Part shown: piece after piece, positions 1-9,905 of the stretch | Numbering within the stretch: the first letter of the stretch is position 1 | How the letters are laid out: every line of letters begins with the position of its first letter | From: Pseudomonas sp. CCI4.2 | Lineage (GTDB): Bacteria; Pseudomonadota; Gammaproteobacteria; Pseudomonadales; Pseudomonadaceae | Assembly (NCBI RefSeq): GCF_034350045.1 | Contig: NZ_CP133781.1 | Location: 2,014,001 to 2,078,000, forward strand | Reading direction: 5' to 3' | DNA: 64,000 bases | Made by a program: the position numbers and the translations under genes | The notes under the pieces: model-generated | What the model saw: the letters and a program-made list of their open reading frames with translations, nothing else | Told to the model about the DNA's origin: nothing | Database searches by the model: none

Positions 1-3000
1 TTTGCCCGACCGACACAGCTCATCGAGCCATATCAGTGAATAGTCCTTGAGCCGCGCCGGGAGAATATCGCTGTCCCAGGCACCGGCCGCCGCCGAATAC
101 CCTTCGAGCTGTTCCACCACCTCTGGCAGCGCGGCTTTGCCCTGACTGCGGGTGGCTGTGGACAAATGCTGCCAATCGAACAGAAACCGCATGTAATCCT
201 GCAACGAGACCGGCTCGATTTCCCGCCGCAGACGTTTCACCGTGTAGCGATGGATGCGCGCCAACAGATGCCGCTCGCACCATTGATCATCCGCCGCTCC
301 TGGGCTGAAGCGACCGCGCAGCACGTAGCCTTCGCTTTCCAGTAGGGCCAGTGCCTGATTCACCCGAGCGGTGGGCAATGCCAGTGGTTCGGCAATCGCT
401 GCCAACGACAGCGGACCAAAACCGGCGAGGCGTGCGCGGAGGATTTCCACGGTGGCCTCGTCGGCGTCCCACGAATCGTCAAACCCCGGCCACGGTTGTA
501 ATGGCGGGTGCATCTCTGCCTGTGGATAAACGGCGCGCAAACACGTCAGGCGTTCGAGCGCCAACCACAGCGCGTTATCCGGACTGACTTGCAAGCGGGT
601 AGCGCGTCCGCTGTTGGCCAGAGCTTCGAGCCACGCCAACCACTGCGGATACTCGCGAACTTCAGCGCCGCTGATGCAACACAGGGTCATCAATGCTTCG
701 TGCATTTCATCCAAGGTGTGCGGCTGCGGCCAGGCTTCTGCGCCAACGGCGGTAATCGCGTCAGCGTCTAGTGCGCCGAGATCGTCGGTGGAGGTCGGAT
801 CAGTCCAGCGCCGATTGAGCACTGCTTGGGTGCGGCGTTCTTCCAGCGGCGCATCGTCAAGAAACGCAAACGGGCGCGCATTAAGGATTTCTGCTGCCAA
901 GGGTGAGGGCGTGGGCAAGTCCTTACTGATCAAGCGCACATCGCCGTTTTCCATCCGCCGCAGCAGCGTCAGCCAGCCTTCGCAATCCATAGCCTCATGC
1001 AGGCAATCGTCGAGGGTTTGTTCAATCAGCGGATGGTCGGGAATGTCACGCTCGCCGACTACGTTTTCCAGGCAGGCGATCTGGTCGGGAAACACCGTGG
1101 CAATCAAGTCTTCGCTTTTCATGCGTTGCAGTTGCGGCGCCACTTTTCGCCCGCCGCTGTAACGCGGCAGGGCCAGCGCGGTACCGGCGTTCCAGCGCCA
1201 GCGCACACCGAACAGCGGTGCATCGAGCAGCGCTTGAACCAATAGGTGTTCGGCGCTGTTTGAGTTGATATAACGCCAAACGTCGTCCAGCTCGAAACTG
1301 TGGCTGGTGGACAGCGACAGCACGATGGCGTCTTCACTGGCCGCCGCTTGCAGCTCGAAATTGAACGTGCGGCAAAAGCGTTTGCGCAACGCCAAGCCCC
1401 AGGCACGGTTGATCCGGCTGCCGAACGGGGTGTGGATGATCAGTTGCGTGCCGCCCGATTCATCGAAAAAGCGCTCCATTAGCAAGGTGTCTTGGGACGG
1501 CAGCGCCCCCAGCGCCAAACGCGTGCGCGCCAAGTAATCCACCAGTTGATCGGCGCTGGCGAGGTCCAGTCCCAGGGTGCTCATCAACCAATCGATGCAC
1601 GGCTGCAGATCGCCGGGGCTGGCGCCGAGCAGTGCATCAATGTCGGCTTGCAGGCGCGCCACCGCCGAAGACAATTCTGCGCTGCGCCCCGGCGCCTCCC
1701 CGAGCCAGAAGGGGATGGTCGGCGATTGACCGTGGGCATCCTCGACCCGTACGCGTCCGGTTTCCACCCGCAAAATTCGGTAGGACGTATTGCCCAGTTG
1801 GAACACGTCGCCGGCAATACTTTCCACGGCAAAATCTTCGTTCACCGTACCGATATTCAATGCCTGCGGTTCAAGGATCACGCTGTAATCGGCGTTATCC
1901 GGGATAGTGCCGCCGCTGGTGACGGCCGTCAGTTTGCTGCCACGGCGCCCGCGCAAGGTTCGCGTCAGCGCGTCGCGATGAAGATACGCGCCGCGTACAC
2001 CCTGGCGGCCGTTGTAGCCCTCGGCGAGCATTCGCAACAGCGCTTGAAAGTGCCCGTCATCCAGTTCGGCGTAGGGCGATGCCTGGCGAATCATGTCCAG
2101 CAACGCCTGTTCTTGCCATTCCTCGCAACTGACCTCAGCGATGATCTGTTGCGCCAACACGTCCAGCGGCGCTTTGGGGATCAGCAGCGTGTCCAATTCA
2201 CCCCGGCGCACGCAATCGAGCAGCGCAGTGCATTCGATCAAGTCGTCCCGGGAAGTGGCGAACAACCGACCTTTTGGGGTGCCGCCGACCTGATGCCCGG
2301 AGCGCCCAACTCTCTGCACAAACGCAGCGATGGAGCGCGGCGAGGCGATTTGGCAGACCAGATCGACATCACCAATATCAATCCCCAGTTCCAGCGAGGC
2401 TGTGGCAATCAGCACCTGCAACTCGCCGCGTTTGAGCCGTTGTTCAGCGTCAAGTCGTTGCTCCTTCGCCAAGCTGCCGTGGTGCGCGGCGACCACTGTT
2501 TTGGTCAGTCGCTCGCTTAAATGCCGGGCCAAGCGCTCAGCCATGCGCCGGGTGTTGACGAAAATCAGCGTGGTTCGGTGTTCTCGGGCCAGTTGCGCGA
2601 GACGGTCGTACACCAGCTCCCAGACGTCGTTGGCCATCACCGCGCTCAATGGTACCGGCGGCACTTCAATCGCCAGATCCCGTGGCCGGGCGTGACCGAT
2701 GTCGACGATGGCGCAGGGGCGCTTTATCGGATCGCTGCCGACGAGAAATCGCGACACCTGTTCGATGGGTTTTTGTGTGGCGGACAGGCCGATGCGCAGC
2801 AGTTGCTTGCCATTGAGTTGGTCGCTGCAAAGCGCCTGTAGACGCTCCAGGCTCAGCGCCAGGTGGCTGCCGCGTTTGCTCGAGGCGATGGCATGGATTT
2901 CATCGACAATCACCGTTCGGGTGCTGGACAGCATGCGTCGTCCAGAGTCAGAACTCAGCAACACGTAAAGCGATTCTGGGGTGGTCACCAGAACATGCGG

Positions 3001-3432
3001 CGCAGTCTTGCGCATCGCGGTGCGTTCTTTTTGCGGGGTGTCGCCGGTGCGCACAGCGGTGGTGATGCGCAGCTCAGGCAAGCCCATCCGCGCCAGCTGT
3101 TCAGTGATCCCGGCTAGCGGATTTTGCAGGTTGATCTGAATGTCGTTGGACAGCGCTTTAAGCGGCGACACGTAGACCACAAACGTCTGCTCGGGCAGAT
3201 GACCACCGTTCGCCAAACCTTCATGGACCAAATCGTCGATTACCGCGAGAAACGCGGTCAGGGTTTTGCCGGAGCCGGTGGGCGCCGCGATCAAGGTCGA
3301 GCGTCGCGCCTTGATCAGCGGCCATGCGTGGACCTGAGCGGGGGTGACCGCTGGGAAAGTATTGCAAAACCAAGTGCTGACCGCCGGGTGAAACTGGCTC
3401 AGAACCGGGTCGGGAAGGGTCAGAAGATTCAT
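1..3432 (-). CDS. lhr: Lhr-family DEAD/DEAH-box helicase (3' part outside window)
   Basis: ATP-dependent superfamily 2 nucleic acid helicase of the Lhr type. The reading frame is open from an ATG at 3432 to the left edge, giving 1144 codons without a stop, so the C-terminus is missing from the window. Reading the minus strand gives a Walker A motif (APTGSGKT, near residues 48-55), a DEIH Walker B box, a GLSAT motif III and a QRVGRSGH motif VI. These are followed by the long winged-helix and beta-barrel region typical of Lhr. It is already longer than the roughly 820-residue ligase-associated Lhr proteins, so the full-length Lhr form is more likely. Lhr proteins are linked to DNA repair; nothing local adds to that. 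Confidence 0.9.
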   Translation of the reverse strand, partial: MNLLTLPDPVLSQFHPAVSTWFCNTFPAVTPAQVHAWPLIKARRSTLIAAPTGSGKTLTAFLAVIDDLVHEGLANGGHLPEQTFVVYVSPLKALSNDIQINLQNPLAGITEQLARMGLPELRITTAVRTGDTPQKERTAMRKTAPHVLVTTPESLYVLLSSDSGRRMLSSTRTVIVDEIHAIASSKRGSHLALSLERLQALCSDQLNGKQLLRIGLSATQKPIEQVSRFLVGSDPIKRPCAIVDIGHARPRDLAIEVPPVPLSAVMANDVWELVYDRLAQLAREHRTTLIFVNTRRMAERLARHLSERLTKTVVAAHHGSLAKEQRLDAEQRLKRGELQVLIATASLELGIDIGDVDLVCQIASPRSIAAFVQRVGRSGHQVGGTPKGRLFATSRDDLIECTALLDCVRRGELDTLLIPKAPLDVLAQQIIAEVSCEEWQEQALLDMIRQASPYAELDDGHFQALLRMLAEGYNGRQGVRGAYLHRDALTRTLRGRRGSKLTAVTSGGTIPDNADYSVILEPQALNIGTVNEDFAVESIAGDVFQLGNTSYRILRVETGRVRVEDAHGQSPTIPFWLGEAPGRSAELSSAVARLQADIDALLGASPGDLQPCIDWLMSTLGLDLASADQLVDYLARTRLALGALPSQDTLLMERFFDESGGTQLIIHTPFGSRINRAWGLALRKRFCRTFNFELQAAASEDAIVLSLSTSHSFELDDVWRYINSNSAEHLLVQALLDAPLFGVRWRWNAGTALALPRYSGGRKVAPQLQRMKSEDLIATVFPDQIACLENVVGERDIPDHPLIEQTLDDCLHEAMDCEGWLTLLRRMENGDVRLISKDLPTPSPLAAEILNARPFAFLDDAPLEERRTQAVLNRRWTDPTSTDDLGALDADAITAVGAEAWPQPHTLDEMHEALMTLCCISGAEVREYPQWLAWLEALANSGRATRLQVSPDNALWLALERLTCLRAVYPQAEMHPPLQPWPGFDDSWDADEATVEILRARLAGFGPLSLAAIAEPLALPTARVNQALALLESEGYVLRGRFSPGAADDQWCERHLLARIHRYTVKRLRREIEPVSLQDYMRFLFDWQHLSTATRSQGKAALPEVVEQLEGYSAAAGAWDSDILPARLKDYSLIWLDELCRSGK

Positions 3433-3520
3433 CAGTGTTTTATGCGGGCGAGGCCATAAAGATGCAAGCGCCTCCTGTCAAACAGCCTTCACATACCTTT
3501 TCGTATGTGCCGAAGTCACC

Positions 3521-3622
3521 CTGTGGCTTGCCAACGAAAGCGTCAATACAGGCGATTCAAGTTTCAGGTCGGCATCAGCGGCGTGATTATGGGGCTCTTC
3601 GCAGGCAAGCCTACTCCCACAG
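3521..3622. repeat. REPIN-type inverted repeat in a 459-bp gap
   Basis: CTGTGGCTTGCCAACGAAAG at the left is matched by an inverted GCAGGCAAGCCTACTCCCACAG at the right. It is an inverted single copy of the element that forms the tandem array near 37 kb. The rest of the 3433-3891 gap shows further decayed REP-like pieces up to about 3710 and no convincing gene; it presumably carries the promoter for the downstream plus-strand pair. Confidence 0.75.
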
Positions 3623-3891
3623 GATTTGCGGCTACTTGCTATCAACCGTGTCAATGAAGTCCCAGAGCCGTGCCGGCTTCGCAGCCTTCGGCAGCTCCTA
3701 CAGTTCCTGAGTTTGCTGCGCGACAACACGGTGTCGAAGACCTCACTCGAACAGGTGTTATGGCCACCAAAAAAACACGCAAACCCTTATAGACCGGGCG
3801 CCTCTTGGGAGAAAGGAGTCAACGTGTTATGTTTGCAGGCGTTTTTATTAATTTTTTTTGAATCGATTCTGATACCGAGCCTGCTGACTCT

Positions 3892-4776
3892 ATGCGAATG
3901 CGCCTTATGCTGTTGGGCGGTGGGAATGCCCTTGGGCAGGCGCTGATTCGTCTTGGTGCTGAGGAAGATGTTGGTTTCCTCGCGCCGCGCCCACCGGAAG
4001 ACGGTTGGGATGCCGCGAGTCTGACGCAACTGCTTGATGACACCCGACCTGATGCCTTGATCAATCTCGCTTATTACTTCGACTGGTTTCAGGCGGAGAC
4101 GGTGAGCGAAGCCCGTTTGGCTAGCCAGGAACGCTCCGTCGAGCGTCTTGCCGAACTGTGCCAGCACCACAATATTACGTTGCTGCAGCCGTCCAGCTAT
4201 CGGGTGTTCGATGGTTCGCGGGCAACGGCTTATAGCGAAAAAGACGAGCCAGTGCCGCTGGGCCTGCGAGGCCAGGCGCTGTGGCGTATCGAGCAAAGCG
4301 TGCGGGCGATCTGTCCGCAGCATGTGTTGTTACGCTTCGGCTGGCTGCTCGATGACAGCAGCGACGGTGTGCTGGGCCGCTTGCTCAAACGCGCCGAGCT
4401 ACCCCAAGAGTTGTTGATGGCCGATGACCGTCGCGGCAATCCGACGCCGGTGGACGATGCGGCGCGGGTGATCATTTCTGTGCTTAAACAACTGGATTGT
4501 GCAGCGCCGTTGTGGGGTACTTATCACTACGCGGGGCATGAAGCGACTACGCCACTGGCGCTGGGTCAGGCGATCCTGACCGAAGCTCGCTTGTTGCATC
4601 CGCTGGCGGTCGAAGCACCTACCGCGCAAGCCCATGCCGCTCGGGCCGACGCCGCTGACGAACCGCAACACGGTGTGCTCGCCTGTAAAAAAATCCTCCA
4701 TACCTTTGGTATCAAACCCCGCGCCTGGCGTGCGGGTTTGCCAAGCCTACTGGACCGTTATTATCGCCATGCTTGA
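3892..4776 (+). CDS. RmlD-like sugar nucleotide-binding protein
   Basis: Protein of 294 residues with an N-terminal Rossmann start (LMLLGGGNALGQAL), resembling the dTDP-4-dehydrorhamnose reductase/RmlD branch of extended short-chain dehydrogenases. The glycine motif is GGGNALG instead of the usual GxxGxxG, and the active-site YxxxK is weak, so the catalytic reaction is uncertain. The stop codon overlaps the start of the next epimerase gene by 8 bases, so the two are surely co-transcribed and probably work on the same nucleotide sugar. The ATG at 3892 is the first in frame; a second ATG two codons later is an alternative, and no strong ribosome binding site decides between them. The same pair sits beside oprG in other pseudomonads. 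Confidence 0.75.
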   Translation: MRMRLMLLGGGNALGQALIRLGAEEDVGFLAPRPPEDGWDAASLTQLLDDTRPDALINLAYYFDWFQAETVSEARLASQERSVERLAELCQHHNITLLQPSSYRVFDGSRATAYSEKDEPVPLGLRGQALWRIEQSVRAICPQHVLLRFGWLLDDSSDGVLGRLLKRAELPQELLMADDRRGNPTPVDDAARVIISVLKQLDCAAPLWGTYHYAGHEATTPLALGQAILTEARLLHPLAVEAPTAQAHAARADAADEPQHGVLACKKILHTFGIKPRAWRAGLPSLLDRYYRHA

Positions 4777-5698
4777 TGCACCTGTTTTAATCACCGGCGG
4801 CGCCGGCTTTATTGGTTCGCATTTGGTCGATGCATTGCTTGCCAATGGCTACGCCGTGCGGGTACTGGATGACCTGTCCACCGGCAAGCGCAGCAATCTA
4901 CCGATGGACAATCCACGTCTGGAATTGATCGAGGGCGATGTCGCGGATGCGGCACTGGTTGCTCGCTCTGCGTTGGGTTGTCAGGCCGTCGCGCACCTTG
5001 CTGCGGTCGCTTCGGTTCAAGCGTCGGTGGACGACCCGGTGCGCACCCATCAAAGCAACTTCGTTGGCACCTTGAATGTGTGCGAAGCCATGCGCCAGGC
5101 CGGGATCAAGCGGGTGTTGTTCGCGTCGAGCGCGGCGGTGTATGGCAACAACGGCGAAGGCGAGTCCATCGACGAAGACACGCCGAAGTCGCCATTGACC
5201 CCATATGCGTCAGACAAGCTGTCGAGCGAGTATTACCTGGACTTCTACCGTCGCCAGCATGGGCTGGAGCCGGTGATGTTTCGCTTCTTCAATATCTTTG
5301 GTCCGCGCCAAGACCCGTCATCTCCTTATTCAGGGGTGATCAGCATTTTTTGCGAGCGTGCCGAAAAAAGCCTGCCGATCGCTATCTTTGGCGATGGCGA
5401 GCAAACCCGTGATTTCGTTTACGTGGGGGATCTGGCTGCTGTGTTGGTGCAGGCGCTGGAGTTGCCGGAAGTCGAAGCGGGCGCAATCAATGTCGGGCTC
5501 AATCAAGCCACCACGCTGAACCAGTTGCTGGAAGCGTTATCCCACGTCGTTGGGACATTGCCAGAGGTGACTTACCTGCCGGCGCGCTCGGGGGATATTC
5601 GCCACTCGCGAGCCAATAATCGTCGTTTGCTTGCGCGTTTCAAGTTTCCTGAACCGACACCGTTGAGTGTTGGTCTAGCGCGGTTGTTGGGACGCTAG
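4769..5698 (+). CDS. NAD-dependent epimerase/dehydratase (GalE/WbpP-like)
   Basis: Extended short-chain dehydrogenase of 309 residues that should interconvert or oxidise an NDP-sugar. The N-terminus VLITGGAGFIGSHLV is the classic NAD-binding GxxGxxG motif. It is followed by HLAA, the SSAAVYG active-site strand and a YxxxK pair in PYASDKLSSE. RFFNIFGPRQ and the C-terminal DFVYVGDLA are hallmark segments of UDP-glucose/UDP-GlcNAc 4-epimerase relatives. The chosen ATG lies inside the end of the upstream gene (8-base overlap) and gives the normal N-terminus; the frame extends further upstream, but that part lacks family character. The exact sugar cannot be told from sequence. Confidence 0.85.
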   Translation: MLDAPVLITGGAGFIGSHLVDALLANGYAVRVLDDLSTGKRSNLPMDNPRLELIEGDVADAALVARSALGCQAVAHLAAVASVQASVDDPVRTHQSNFVGTLNVCEAMRQAGIKRVLFASSAAVYGNNGEGESIDEDTPKSPLTPYASDKLSSEYYLDFYRRQHGLEPVMFRFFNIFGPRQDPSSPYSGVISIFCERAEKSLPIAIFGDGEQTRDFVYVGDLAAVLVQALELPEVEAGAINVGLNQATTLNQLLEALSHVVGTLPEVTYLPARSGDIRHSRANNRRLLARFKFPEPTPLSVGLARLLGR

Positions 5699-5702
5699 AC
5701 AG

Positions 5703-5759
5703 CACTTCGCGAATGAACTCACCTCTCATAAGATCAGAGGCGACTTCATTCGCGAGGTG
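5703..5759. repeat. Long inverted repeat between converging genes
   Basis: CACTTCGCGAATGAA at the left pairs with TTCATTCGCGAGGTG at the right (14 of 15 positions), with an inner CCTCT/AGAGG pair. It belongs to the REP/REPIN class and lies between the convergent epimerase gene and oprG, where it could also act as a bidirectional transcription barrier. There is no T-tract, so it is not a canonical intrinsic terminator. Confidence 0.65.
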
Positions 5760-5778
5760 TTAAAGCTGGAACGCTTAG

Positions 5779-6465
5779 TTAGAACTTGTAGCCCAAACCA
5801 ACCATGTAGACCCAAGGATCGACGTCCAGGCTGACTTTAGTCTGGCCGATGCCCAGTGCGGAAGGACCATTCACGGTGGCTTTGGTACTCATATCGATGT
5901 ACCAGACCGAGGCGTTAAGCATCACTCGGTCGGTCAACATGTAATCGGCACCCAGCTGACCGGCAATCCCTACCGAATCCTTGACCTTAAGGTTGCTAAA
6001 GCCTTCGTTCTTGCGTTCGCTGGTCAAGTCGCCGCCGAAGAACGCGGTGTAGTTCAAGCCAACACCCACGTAAGGTTGAAACTTCGATGCCATATCAAGC
6101 GGGTAGTACTGCAATGACAGGGTAGGTGGCAACTGTTTGATATTACCGAGCTTGCCATCCAGCGCCGGGCTGAGGCCCTTGACACCAACGTTGTGATTGA
6201 ACGGCGTTGCCGCCAACAGCTCAATGCCAAAGTGATTGGTGAGCATGTATGCCACCGCTAGCCCGAGCTGTGTGTCGCTGTCCAGCGTCGCTTTGGTGCC
6301 GGAGGCTTTCACCCCGTCAAATTTCAGATTGCCGCTGTCTTCATTTGGGGCTACCACCGCCGCACCAGCACGAACGATGATGTCGCCAGCTTCGTGAGCT
6401 TGGGCAACGAGGGAGGCGCTGAGCGCCAGCGCAAAAAGAGACGCGCCGAGCAGTGACTTGTGCAT
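5779..6465 (-). CDS. oprG: Outer membrane protein OprG/OmpW family
   Basis: Eight-stranded outer membrane beta-barrel of 228 residues, the OmpW/OprG channel for small hydrophobic molecules. A signal peptide is clear (MHKSLLGASLFALALSASLV, cleavage near AQA-HEA). The mature part has the family features: an N-terminal strand with IIVRAGAAVVAP, LQYYPLD, YVGVGLNYT, and a C-terminal VYMVGLGYKF ending in phenylalanine, as expected for BAM-dependent barrels. The ATG at 6465 was chosen over one six codons upstream because GGAG lies at proper spacing and it starts the signal peptide cleanly. In P. aeruginosa the gene is induced under low oxygen through ANR, and a matching site lies upstream here. Confidence 0.93.
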   Translation of the reverse strand: MHKSLLGASLFALALSASLVAQAHEAGDIIVRAGAAVVAPNEDSGNLKFDGVKASGTKATLDSDTQLGLAVAYMLTNHFGIELLAATPFNHNVGVKGLSPALDGKLGNIKQLPPTLSLQYYPLDMASKFQPYVGVGLNYTAFFGGDLTSERKNEGFSNLKVKDSVGIAGQLGADYMLTDRVMLNASVWYIDMSTKATVNGPSALGIGQTKVSLDVDPWVYMVGLGYKF

Positions 6466-6529
6466 GAAGGCTCCGTTAAACATTAATTGTGGCGATGTCT
6501 AATGGTAGGGCGCCAATGCAGTAACCCTT

Positions 6530-6543
6530 TTGACCCAGCTCAA
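6530..6543 (-). promoter_or_regulatory. Candidate ANR/FNR box upstream of oprG
   Basis: TTGACCCAGCTCAA carries both TTGA/TCAA half-site cores with the correct spacing of the FNR-type consensus TTGAT-N4-ATCAA (8 of 10 defined positions). It lies about 65-78 bases before the oprG start, compatible with activation near -41.5. The assignment rests on the motif and on the known ANR dependence of oprG in P. aeruginosa. Confidence 0.5.
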
Positions 6544-6602
6544 TGAAATTGATGACGAGGGGAACTAACTGGGTGACCTTGCCGTCTCGGTTCAAAATGA
6601 CG

Positions 6603-6676
6603 CTGTAGGAGCGAGCTTGTTCGCGAAGCGGCGTGCTTGACTCACCGCGTTAACTATCGCCAACAAGCTCCTACAG
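6603..6676. repeat. REPIN-type inverted repeat
   Basis: CTGTAGGAGCGAGCTTGTTC at the left is mirrored by CAACAAGCTCCTACAG at the right, separated by an imperfect spacer. It sits between the DUF3299 gene and the oprG promoter and marks the operon boundary. Confidence 0.8.
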
Positions 6677-6718
6677 AAAATATCGGGTGATGCCATCTGC
6701 GGCACAATCGCCTTGGAT

Positions 6719-7261
6719 TCAAGAATCCGGCAGTTCATAGGCGTAGATTTTCTCGGCGGCCATTTTGTAGCCTGCGTCGGCCAGTTCGCTGGTGGACGAT
6801 TCGACTTTCATCGAGCCTTCAATCCAGTACGGTTGATACAGCTCATCAAGTTTTACCCCGACTTTGCTGGTGACATAGACGATTTGATTCGACGGCGGTG
6901 GCGGCACGTGGATGCAGGCGCCGAAGTACGGCACCAGCAGAAACTCGGTCACGCGGCCTTCTTCGGTGACTTCCAGCGGCACGATATAACCCGGCAAACG
7001 GATGTGTTGACCGTCGAGGGACTTGACCACTGGAGCAGACGGCGATTGCTGTTTCGCGGCGGGAGCAGACTCGGCTGAAAGCGCATCGGACATGCCCGAC
7101 AGGTTATGAATCGGTGCGGTTTGCGGCTTGAGCTTCGGCGCGTCGGGCGGGATCATTTGTTCCCAGGTCAAGTCGCGCGGCTGCGCATCGGCGGCCCACG
7201 CGGGTGTCGCGGCCAGTAAGGGCGCAATCAGCAGCAACAGCGCGAGCAGCGGGCGCGACAT
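6719..7261 (-). CDS. DUF3299 exported protein
   Basis: Protein of 180 residues with a Sec signal peptide (MSRPLLALLLLIAPLLAATP, cleavage near AWA-ADA). The body carries the DUF3299 signature: a predicted beta-rich fold with LPGYIVPLEV and VPYFGACIHVPPPP, the latter holding a conserved Cys and His. Molecular function is unknown; it is presumably periplasmic. It is the last gene of the DUF2796-ATPase-permease-DUF3299 cluster. An ATG at 7276 overlaps the permease stop, but the ATG at 7261 is preceded by GAGG at good spacing and begins the signal peptide, so it is preferred. The orthologous P. aeruginosa cluster (PA4063-PA4066) responds to zinc depletion. Confidence 0.8.
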   Translation of the reverse strand: MSRPLLALLLLIAPLLAATPAWAADAQPRDLTWEQMIPPDAPKLKPQTAPIHNLSGMSDALSAESAPAAKQQSPSAPVVKSLDGQHIRLPGYIVPLEVTEEGRVTEFLLVPYFGACIHVPPPPSNQIVYVTSKVGVKLDELYQPYWIEGSMKVESSTSELADAGYKMAAEKIYAYELPDS

Positions 7262-7272
7262 GGTGGGAGTCC

Positions 7273-8538
7273 TCATAAACGTATCGACAAGCCGTCAGCC
7301 AATGATTGGCGATAGGCGCGCCAAGCGGGCACGGTGCCAATCAACAGAGCCGCGGCCAGAATACCGCCGAGCAATGTCCATTCATAGGCGCTGGGCAGTG
7401 ACAGTGGCAGGAACAAACCGTAATTGGATTGCACAAAGCCCTGCGCCGACGCGATACCGACGTACAGCAACACCACGCCGCTGACCACGCCCGCCAAGGC
7501 CAGCGCGAAGGCTTCGAGAATCAACAAACTGGCAATATGCCAAGGCCGGGCGCCCACTGAACGGAGGATTGCCATCTCGCGACGGCGCTCGTTGAGACTG
7601 GTCAAAATCGCGGTGAGCATGCCGATCAACCCGGTTACGACCACGAACAACGAAATCATGAACAGCGCTTGTTCGGCGGTGCTCATCAGGCTCCAGAGTT
7701 CTTGCAGGGCGACGCCGGGCAGAATCGCCAGCATCGGCTCGCCCCGGAACTCATTGATGTCGCGCTGCACGGCGAAGGTCGCGATTTTGTTGTTCAGACC
7801 GAGCATGAAGGCCGTGATCGCAGTGGGCGTCAGGTCCATGTTGCGCGCTTGATCGGCACTGATTCGGCCGGCACCGTGGGCGGGAACGCCGTTATGCCAG
7901 TCGATATGAATCGCTTCCATGCCGCCGAGGCTGATGTGCAACGTGCGGTCTACGGGCGTGCCGGTACGTTTCAAAATCCCGACCACGGTGAACGGTTTGT
8001 CATCGTGTTTGACCAGGCTAACCACCGCCACGCCATGAGCCAATACCAGTTTGTCGCCCAGCTTATATTTCAGCGCATCGGCCACTTCCGCCCCCAACAC
8101 CACTTCAAACGGGTCGGTGGCGAACGGTCGGCCGGTGGCCATTTCCAGGCTCTGTTGATGGCCGTACTGGTAGTGCTCGAAATAAGCTTCGTTGGTGCCC
8201 ATGACCCGATAGCCACGGTGCGAATCGCCCAGGGAAATCGGGATGGCCCACTTCACATGAGGGTCGTTGGCGAAATGCTCAAAGCTGTCCCAGCGAATGT
8301 TGTTGGTAGCGTTGCCGATGCGAAACACCGAATACAACAGCAAGTTAATTGAACCGGAACGCGCCCCAACAATCAGGTCGGTGCCGCTGATGGTGCTGGC
8401 GAAACTGGCCCGTGCTTCGGTGCGTACGCGTTCGACGGCCAATAACAGGCAGACCGACAAGGCGATGGCAAACGCGGTCAAGAACGCGGTGAAACGGCGG
8501 TTAGCCAGACTGGCCATGGCTAGACGAAACAAATACAT
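7273..8538 (-). CDS. ABC transporter permease (MacB/FtsX-like)
   Basis: Inner membrane protein of 421 residues with the MacB_PCD/FtsX layout. One membrane helix near the start (FLTAFAIALSVCLLLAVE) is followed by a large periplasmic domain of about 220 residues. Three C-terminal helices follow (around LFMISLFVVVTGLIGMLTAI, LLILEAFALALAGVVSGVVL and LLGGILAAALLIGTVPAW). Proteins of this class usually act as mechanotransmitters or lipoprotein/metal-related exporters and not as simple importers. The ATG at 8538 follows the ATPase stop by one base, with AGAGG upstream. The frame continues upstream inside the ATPase gene, but that part is not the protein. The substrate is unknown; the context suggests zinc homeostasis. 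Confidence 0.82.
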   Translation of the reverse strand: MYLFRLAMASLANRRFTAFLTAFAIALSVCLLLAVERVRTEARASFASTISGTDLIVGARSGSINLLLYSVFRIGNATNNIRWDSFEHFANDPHVKWAIPISLGDSHRGYRVMGTNEAYFEHYQYGHQQSLEMATGRPFATDPFEVVLGAEVADALKYKLGDKLVLAHGVAVVSLVKHDDKPFTVVGILKRTGTPVDRTLHISLGGMEAIHIDWHNGVPAHGAGRISADQARNMDLTPTAITAFMLGLNNKIATFAVQRDINEFRGEPMLAILPGVALQELWSLMSTAEQALFMISLFVVVTGLIGMLTAILTSLNERRREMAILRSVGARPWHIASLLILEAFALALAGVVSGVVLLYVGIASAQGFVQSNYGLFLPLSLPSAYEWTLLGGILAAALLIGTVPAWRAYRQSLADGLSIRL

Positions 8539-8539
8539 C

Positions 8540-9265
8540 TCAAACCTCTGCGGCGACGGCGGCGCGATTGAGTTCGGACAACGACAGATTGCGGTCGAAC
8601 AGAGGCGCAAGGCTTTGGTCGTGGCTGACAAACAGCAGGCTGGCTCCGGCTTCCTGGCACTCCGCAAACAGCAGGCGAATAAACGCCTCTCGCGCATCGG
8701 CGTCCAGCGCGGAGGTCGGTTCGTCAGCAATCACCAGTTCCGGTTGACCGATCAGCGCCCGAGCGGCGGCGACCCGTTGTTGTTGGCCGATGGACAATGA
8801 ATCCGCCCGCCGACTCAGCAACGCCGGGTCTTTCAGACCCAAATGCGCGAGCAGCGTCGCGGCGGCCTGATCGACACTGCCATGTCGCTGGGTCGCCCGG
8901 GCGGCGCGGAGTTTGGAGAAGTGACACGGCAACTCGACGTTTTCGCGCACCGAGAGAAACGGCAGCAGGTTGAACTGCTGAAATATATAACCGGTGTGGT
9001 CCACTCGAAAACGGTCTCGGGCACCGGCCGACAGCTGCGTCAGCTCTTGGCCCAGCAGGCGAATGCTGCCCCGATTGGGCTTTTGCACACCGCCCAACAA
9101 CCCGAGCAGCGTGGTTTTTCCGCTGCCGCTGGGGCCTTTGAGAAACAGGGTTTCACCGGGCTCCAGGCGAAACGCCGGGATATCCAACAACGGCGCGTGG
9201 CCTGGCCAGCTAAAACCAAGGTCGGACAGTTCGATCAGTGCTTGGGTCATGAGGGGCGCGTTCAC
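8540..9265 (-). CDS. ABC transporter ATP-binding protein (LolD/MacB type)
   Basis: ATPase subunit of 241 residues that should pair with the MacB/FtsX-like permease encoded next. Visible motifs are Walker A GPSGSGKTT, Q-loop FQQFNLLPF, signature LSIGQQQR (Ile in place of the usual Gly of LSGGQ), Walker B LVIADEPTSALD and the switch VSHD. The gene starts 21 bases after the DUF2796 gene, which places it second in the operon. There is no transmembrane segment of its own. Confidence 0.87.
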   Translation of the reverse strand: MNAPLMTQALIELSDLGFSWPGHAPLLDIPAFRLEPGETLFLKGPSGSGKTTLLGLLGGVQKPNRGSIRLLGQELTQLSAGARDRFRVDHTGYIFQQFNLLPFLSVRENVELPCHFSKLRAARATQRHGSVDQAAATLLAHLGLKDPALLSRRADSLSIGQQQRVAAARALIGQPELVIADEPTSALDADAREAFIRLLFAECQEAGASLLFVSHDQSLAPLFDRNLSLSELNRAAVAAEV

Positions 9266-9286
9266 AGGATTATCGGAACAGGGTTA

Positions 9287-9874
9287 TCAGAACTTCAGGG
9301 TCGGGTTATCAGGCGTTGCTTCAGTGCCCGACTGGCCACTTGGGGAGATCATTTGTACTTGAATTTTATGGGTGCCGGGGAAGGTCTTGAAGATTTGCGA
9401 CAGGTCAAAACGTTTCAGCGCGGAAGGGGAGTTGCATAAAAACACGTAATGCGCGTGAATTTCGCTGTGGTGATGCTCTTCTCCCACTTCACCCTTAGCG
9501 TGCGTGTCGTTATCGTCGTCATGATCATCGTCCGCGTCAGGCTTGTCGCCAAACAATGGGCTCTGGAGTTTCTGCGTGGTGACGGCGCATTGGGCGGCCA
9601 ATGGCAGGTTGAACAGCGCCTGAGATTTCAACAACAGCTCGCGAGCGCTAGCAACGGTGGTTTTGTCGGCGTCAGTGCTGGCATCGTGTTCGAAGCCGAC
9701 GATATTCATCGACGGGCTGTCCAATTCGAACTCCAGCGACTTGCCGTCCAACGCAATGTCCAAGCGCGCAACACCATGCTCGTGAGCGCCGAGGCTCGCG
9801 TGCTCGACGTCAGCGGCGTGCACCATGGCCAGTGGAAGCAGAGCAAAAGGCAGGGCGAGCAGCAAGCGACGCAT
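9287..9874 (-). CDS. DUF2796 (ZrgA-like) periplasmic histidine-rich protein
   Basis: Protein of 195 residues with a signal peptide ending near HAA-DVE. It begins its mature part with EHASLGAHEHG and holds a strongly acidic, histidine-rich stretch in the middle (Asp/His repeats around residues 113-140, including EEHHHSEIHAH), a likely metal-binding segment. It matches DUF2796, whose Vibrio member ZrgA is required for zinc uptake. It is the first gene of the operon, with GGAG ahead of its ATG and a Zur-like box just upstream. Zinc capture or delivery in the periplasm is the inferred role. Confidence 0.8.
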   Translation of the reverse strand: MRRLLLALPFALLPLAMVHAADVEHASLGAHEHGVARLDIALDGKSLEFELDSPSMNIVGFEHDASTDADKTTVASARELLLKSQALFNLPLAAQCAVTTQKLQSPLFGDKPDADDDHDDDNDTHAKGEVGEEHHHSEIHAHYVFLCNSPSALKRFDLSQIFKTFPGTHKIQVQMISPSGQSGTEATPDNPTLKF

Positions 9875-9905
9875 GAGAAACTCCAGACACAGATGGTAAT
9901 AATTC

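Noticed and set aside
1492..2520. 342-codon plus-strand frame inside lhr
   Set aside because: Antisense shadow of the helicase gene in GC-rich DNA. The minus frame has the helicase motifs; the plus frame has none.
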